A DNA stretch of 64,000 bases from Peromyscus leucopus (Eukaryota; Chordata; Mammalia; Rodentia; Cricetidae), in NCBI RefSeq assembly GCF_004664715.2, contig NC_051072.1, positions 372,001 through 436,000 of the forward strand, in the 5' to 3' direction. Under the pieces are notes generated by a model, which did no database searches, was not told the origin of the DNA, and was given only the letters and a program-made list of their open reading frames with translations. Positions 60,921 to 64,000 of this stretch are shown here, in pieces (positions within the stretch are counted from its first letter, which is position 1; every line of letters begins with the position of its first letter). The translations under genes were made by a program, and so were the position numbers.

Positions 60921-62895
60921 AAATAAGACATAATAACATTAACAAGTAAATTTACCATACAATGTAAGAAAATTTCCCAGAGTGGAAGGTGTTAGGCAAT
61001 AGCTATTTTCATGGGGGCCATTTCTTTCCCATGACTGCAGAGTGGAATTCCAACCCAGTTTTAGTTTTTCTTGCCTGTATACCCTTGTGTCTCCAGAAAA
61101 CCTTGAAGCTTCATAAAATTGAGTTCTAATTCCATAACTAGGAATTTATGGGAGCAATGAGTGGATACTCAAGTGAGGGTTCTATCCTGTTTTTAAAGGA
61201 ATATTAGCATTTAAAAAGCCCAGCTGTGATTACTTTTATCAACACAGCTAGAGTTATGAAGATGGTCATTGTTCAGCTTAGACGATACTGTGCAACATCA
61301 GTTAAATAAAAGAAGGCTGAATCCAAAATACACAGCGAGGGTAATGTGATTCATTCATATTACCTGTGCACATAATGTTAAACCATTGTGCCTTGAAAGT
61401 TTAGAGATAAACCTTACAGAAAACATAAAACAGCCTTTATGATTTAGATAGAATGTGTACTTATCATGATCATCATTAAAGTCATGTTAACAGCATCTAA
61501 CAGAATTTAGCTGATTATGATTTTAGAGTTATTATTGATTGGTTTTAGACAGGGTGTCCCTTTTATCCTTCTTAACAATGAGGTACCCATTAGTTGTTTT
61601 TAATTCTACACATCTTCCTACCATGAGGTAAATAACAGCCTCTCTTGGAAACAGTTCACCTCTTAGCTGTTCTCAAGTGTCTTTTCCTGTTGTTCTCCTT
61701 CTGCCTATCAGAGAGTCAGGGAGCCAGCCTGACCCAGGACCGGGCATTGGAAGAAGTTCTGAGACAATTATCCTTGGGTGTGAAGTGGATGGTGCATATT
61801 CTATCTCTGGAGCCAGCTTTTCACTGAGCTAAAACGACATATGACAATTCCAAAAGATATTATCTATATTCAAAAAGCATTTGTTTCTCTATTAGACTGA
61901 AGCCAGTGATTTATATACCCATAAATGTATTGTATATCTGTAGATATGGGCAGACAACCTGAATAGTACTTTATGTATTTTCCCTCTTATACAGATTTAC
62001 ATTTTTAGGATAATATAGTGATTTTATGGGATAGGGACATACTAGTTTGTGGGGTCAAACCTGTAAGTTTTAAATACATTGGTACCAGTAGCCTAGAGAC
62101 ATGTAAACAGAAAGCCATAAAACTAGACATCTAAGCAACTCAGAAAGTTCTAGAAATGAAAGCAAAAGTATCCCGGCTTGGAGCAGAGACAAGGGCTGAC
62201 CTCAGCCATAGGGCAAAGGAGTCCCAAGAACAGAAAGAATGTTCTGTCTCCAGTCTTCCACAGAAGCAGTGCAGCTAAGGTGCTCTCCCCACAGAAAAAC
62301 TGACTGCCACTCTTTGCCCATGGTAAGCTAGAGTCCTGGACCTACGCCTGGGCAGCCCCTTTGATGCACGAGGGCTCTGCTCTTCCCCCACTGCAGTCAC
62401 TGGTCTAGTGGCTCCCACAGCCACCTTGTGTTCTGCAGTAAAAGGGACCCTGCCCTGTTTGAGACCTTATAGTTCATAGATGGGTAGATCTCCACTAGCC
62501 CAGGGAAGATCTTCCTGAGCACAGGGCTGGGAGTTGACTAGGTCTGCGCTCCTGATAAGACCACAGTGGGGAGCTAGGTGCCGGTGATGAGCTGTTTGAA
62601 GAGGAACAGACATGGAGTTTTCCAGACCCATGAGTGCAGCCTCCAAAAGGAGGTTGGCACTGCTCATGAACCATAGGCAAGAGGACAGAAAAACCCTGTA
62701 GCTTCCAGTTGCCTGGATGCCAAAGTGAGCTCAAACAGTGGCCTGACTCTCTGTTCCACGATGAAGGTCAGGGAAAGGGACAAAAAGTAAGGCTAAGACA
62801 GTAGCTGAGACAGCATGAATTAAATGAACTATTCAACTATTAATTCAGCATCTTCAGAAATGATATAAGACAAGGATTTAACCAAAAAAAAATTT
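60921..62895 (+). other. Downstream of right KRAB-B; no finger array
   Basis: Apart from the candidate exon at 61712 no coding signal. A short stretch at 61405-61440 (AGATAAACCTTACAG, then AAACAGCCTTTATG) faintly recalls a decayed finger linker. Confidence 0.4.
61712..61827 (+). CDS. Possible alternative terminal exon of right gene (speculative)
   Basis: A good polypyrimidine tract and CAG end at 61711. Entering in phase 1 from KRAB-B, the frame stays open for about 38 codons (ESQGASLTQDRALEEVLRQL and on) to a TGA at 61825-61827. It has no zinc-finger signature and no recognised domain. If used, it would give a short KRAB-only protein. It could equally be chance sequence or decayed repeat. 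Confidence 0.25.
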
Positions 62896-63073
62896 TTTAA
62901 TATTTATTTATTATGTATACAGTGTTCTATCTGCATGTGTTCCTGCATGCCAGAAGAGGGCACCAGATCTCATTACAGGTGGTTGTGGTCACCATGAGGT
63001 TGCTGGGAATTGAATTTAGGAGCTCTGGAAGAACAGTCAGTGCTCTTAACCACTGAGCCATCTCTCCAGCCCC
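62896..63073 (-). mobile_element. B2 SINE with target-site duplication
   Basis: Antisense B2 ending CACTGAGCCATCTCTCCAGC, flanked by TTAACCAAAAATTTTT-like direct repeats (62879 and 63075 regions). Confidence 0.92.
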
Positions 63074-63091
63074 TTAACCAAAAATTTTTAT

Positions 63092-64000
63092 CTGTTAGTT
63101 CTTCCGTCAACATCTTTACTCTTAGAAGGAGACCCAGGAAGGAGTCAACATCAATACTTTTCCACTTACCAGAATCTGGACCAGAGAAAAATACCTTCAC
63201 CTAGCTCCTTGGAGGACCAGAAAGAATCAGTTGGTTTTGGTGTGAGGAAATACAGTGGAAATTTCTGATTCTCTGGCCCTGGTGAGACATTTATGGGGCC
63301 TAGGAAGGTCTCAGTGGGACACTACCACTGTAATAGTGAATGAAGCAGCTGGGAGACCCAGAGTGTTCTGAAACTCTTGATTGTCAGAAATTTTGCTGGT
63401 ATCTCCAAGTGTTGTATCTACAGGAGACACAGTTCAAGGCTACTCAGTGAAGTTCAGGTAGAGTCTTTTTTGCTGTTTTGGAGAACAGGCTCATGCCAGG
63501 GAGAATTTTAGCCACTCAACATGAGGCATGATTGGGTCATAAGGCTAAACCCATAATTACCTCATACCAAAGGCTGCTATACCCTGGAACTTCAAAAGTT
63601 TCATTTCCATTGATTCAAAGAATGTCTTTTATGATGTAAAAGAGTGGATTTTTCAAAAGCTGTGGGTGAGGCTTCATGAGGGCATTTTCTCAGCAGGATT
63701 GGCTAGCTGGGGGAGTCATTGGGTAAAACTCATGCAAAATGCAGACACTTTGGGCACTTCAGTTACTGACTTTAAATTGTTTTCTACACCTCTGAAAGTT
63801 TGCACACATTTCTAAAATCCCTGGGTGTGAAGCCATTGTGAGACAATAACTTCACACATAAGTTTCTTTCATGTCACTTACACTCATTTAATGAAACTTG
63901 TCTCATTTATGAATGATGAAAATGTCTTTATAATTTTTTTGTGTCATGCAGTACTAAGGATTTAATATGCATTATATATATATATATATCCACTTCTAGG
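63092..64000 (+). other. Window end, no feature beyond a TA repeat
   Basis: AT-rich sequence ending in an alternating TA run (about 63970-63990). Confidence 0.5.

Noticed and set aside
61645..61710. Signal-peptide-like start METVHLLAVLKCLFLLF
   Set aside because: The hydrophobic run is encoded by the pyrimidine tract of a likely splice acceptor. There is no evidence for a secreted protein.

Overview
The window is nuclear DNA from a muroid rodent, most likely a cricetid (hamster, vole or deer-mouse group). This rests on many B1 and B2 SINEs, ORR1-type MaLR LTRs, a young-looking rodent L1, and several LTR families that carry B1-like segments. No database search was possible, so species and repeat family names are inference from recognised consensus features.

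The genic content is a head-to-head pair of related KRAB zinc-finger genes. The left gene is on the minus strand: candidate first coding exon ending at 46223 (start codon 46228-46226), KRAB-A exon 34052-34178, KRAB-B exon 33487-33566, and a zinc-finger exon about 29880-31156 with 14 intact C2H2 fingers plus one degenerate finger. The right gene is on the plus strand: candidate first coding exon ending at 53563, KRAB-A 59621-59747, KRAB-B 60254-60331. No finger exon is visible before the window ends. The promoters, first exons, proximal introns and KRAB exons of the two genes are mirror-image homologues, so the locus is an inverted duplication with about 7.3 kb between start codons. In the left gene the KRAB-B exon is 80 bp (78 bp in the right gene). 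Its inclusion would put the finger exon out of frame, while skipping it keeps the frame, so this gene may make a KRAB-A-only protein or be decaying.

Region by region: 1-29 kb holds no gene I can support. It contains a CpG-bearing promoter-like patch (1.2-1.6 kb), a 23-copy 27-bp minisatellite (6.6-7.3 kb), simple repeats, solo LTRs with 6-bp target-site duplications, an old antisense L1 tail (11.1-12.6 kb), a 25-30-bp minisatellite (16.3-16.45 kb), and SINEs. The left gene fills 29.9-46.4 kb. Its first intron contains a rearranged, dead L1 (38.0-43.9 kb, antisense to the gene) that was itself hit by B1 elements. The 46.4-53.3 kb spacer between the genes is packed with nested insertions: a B2 dimer, an LTR inside an older SINE with a B1 inside the LTR, ORR1 LTRs, a purine-rich 1-kb LTR with an orphan poly(A) insertion, a GC-box tandem repeat and a retroviral env-like relic. 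From 53.3 kb to the end lies the right gene, with a solo LTR in intron 1, an ORR1 LTR with a 5-bp duplication, and further B1/B2 copies.
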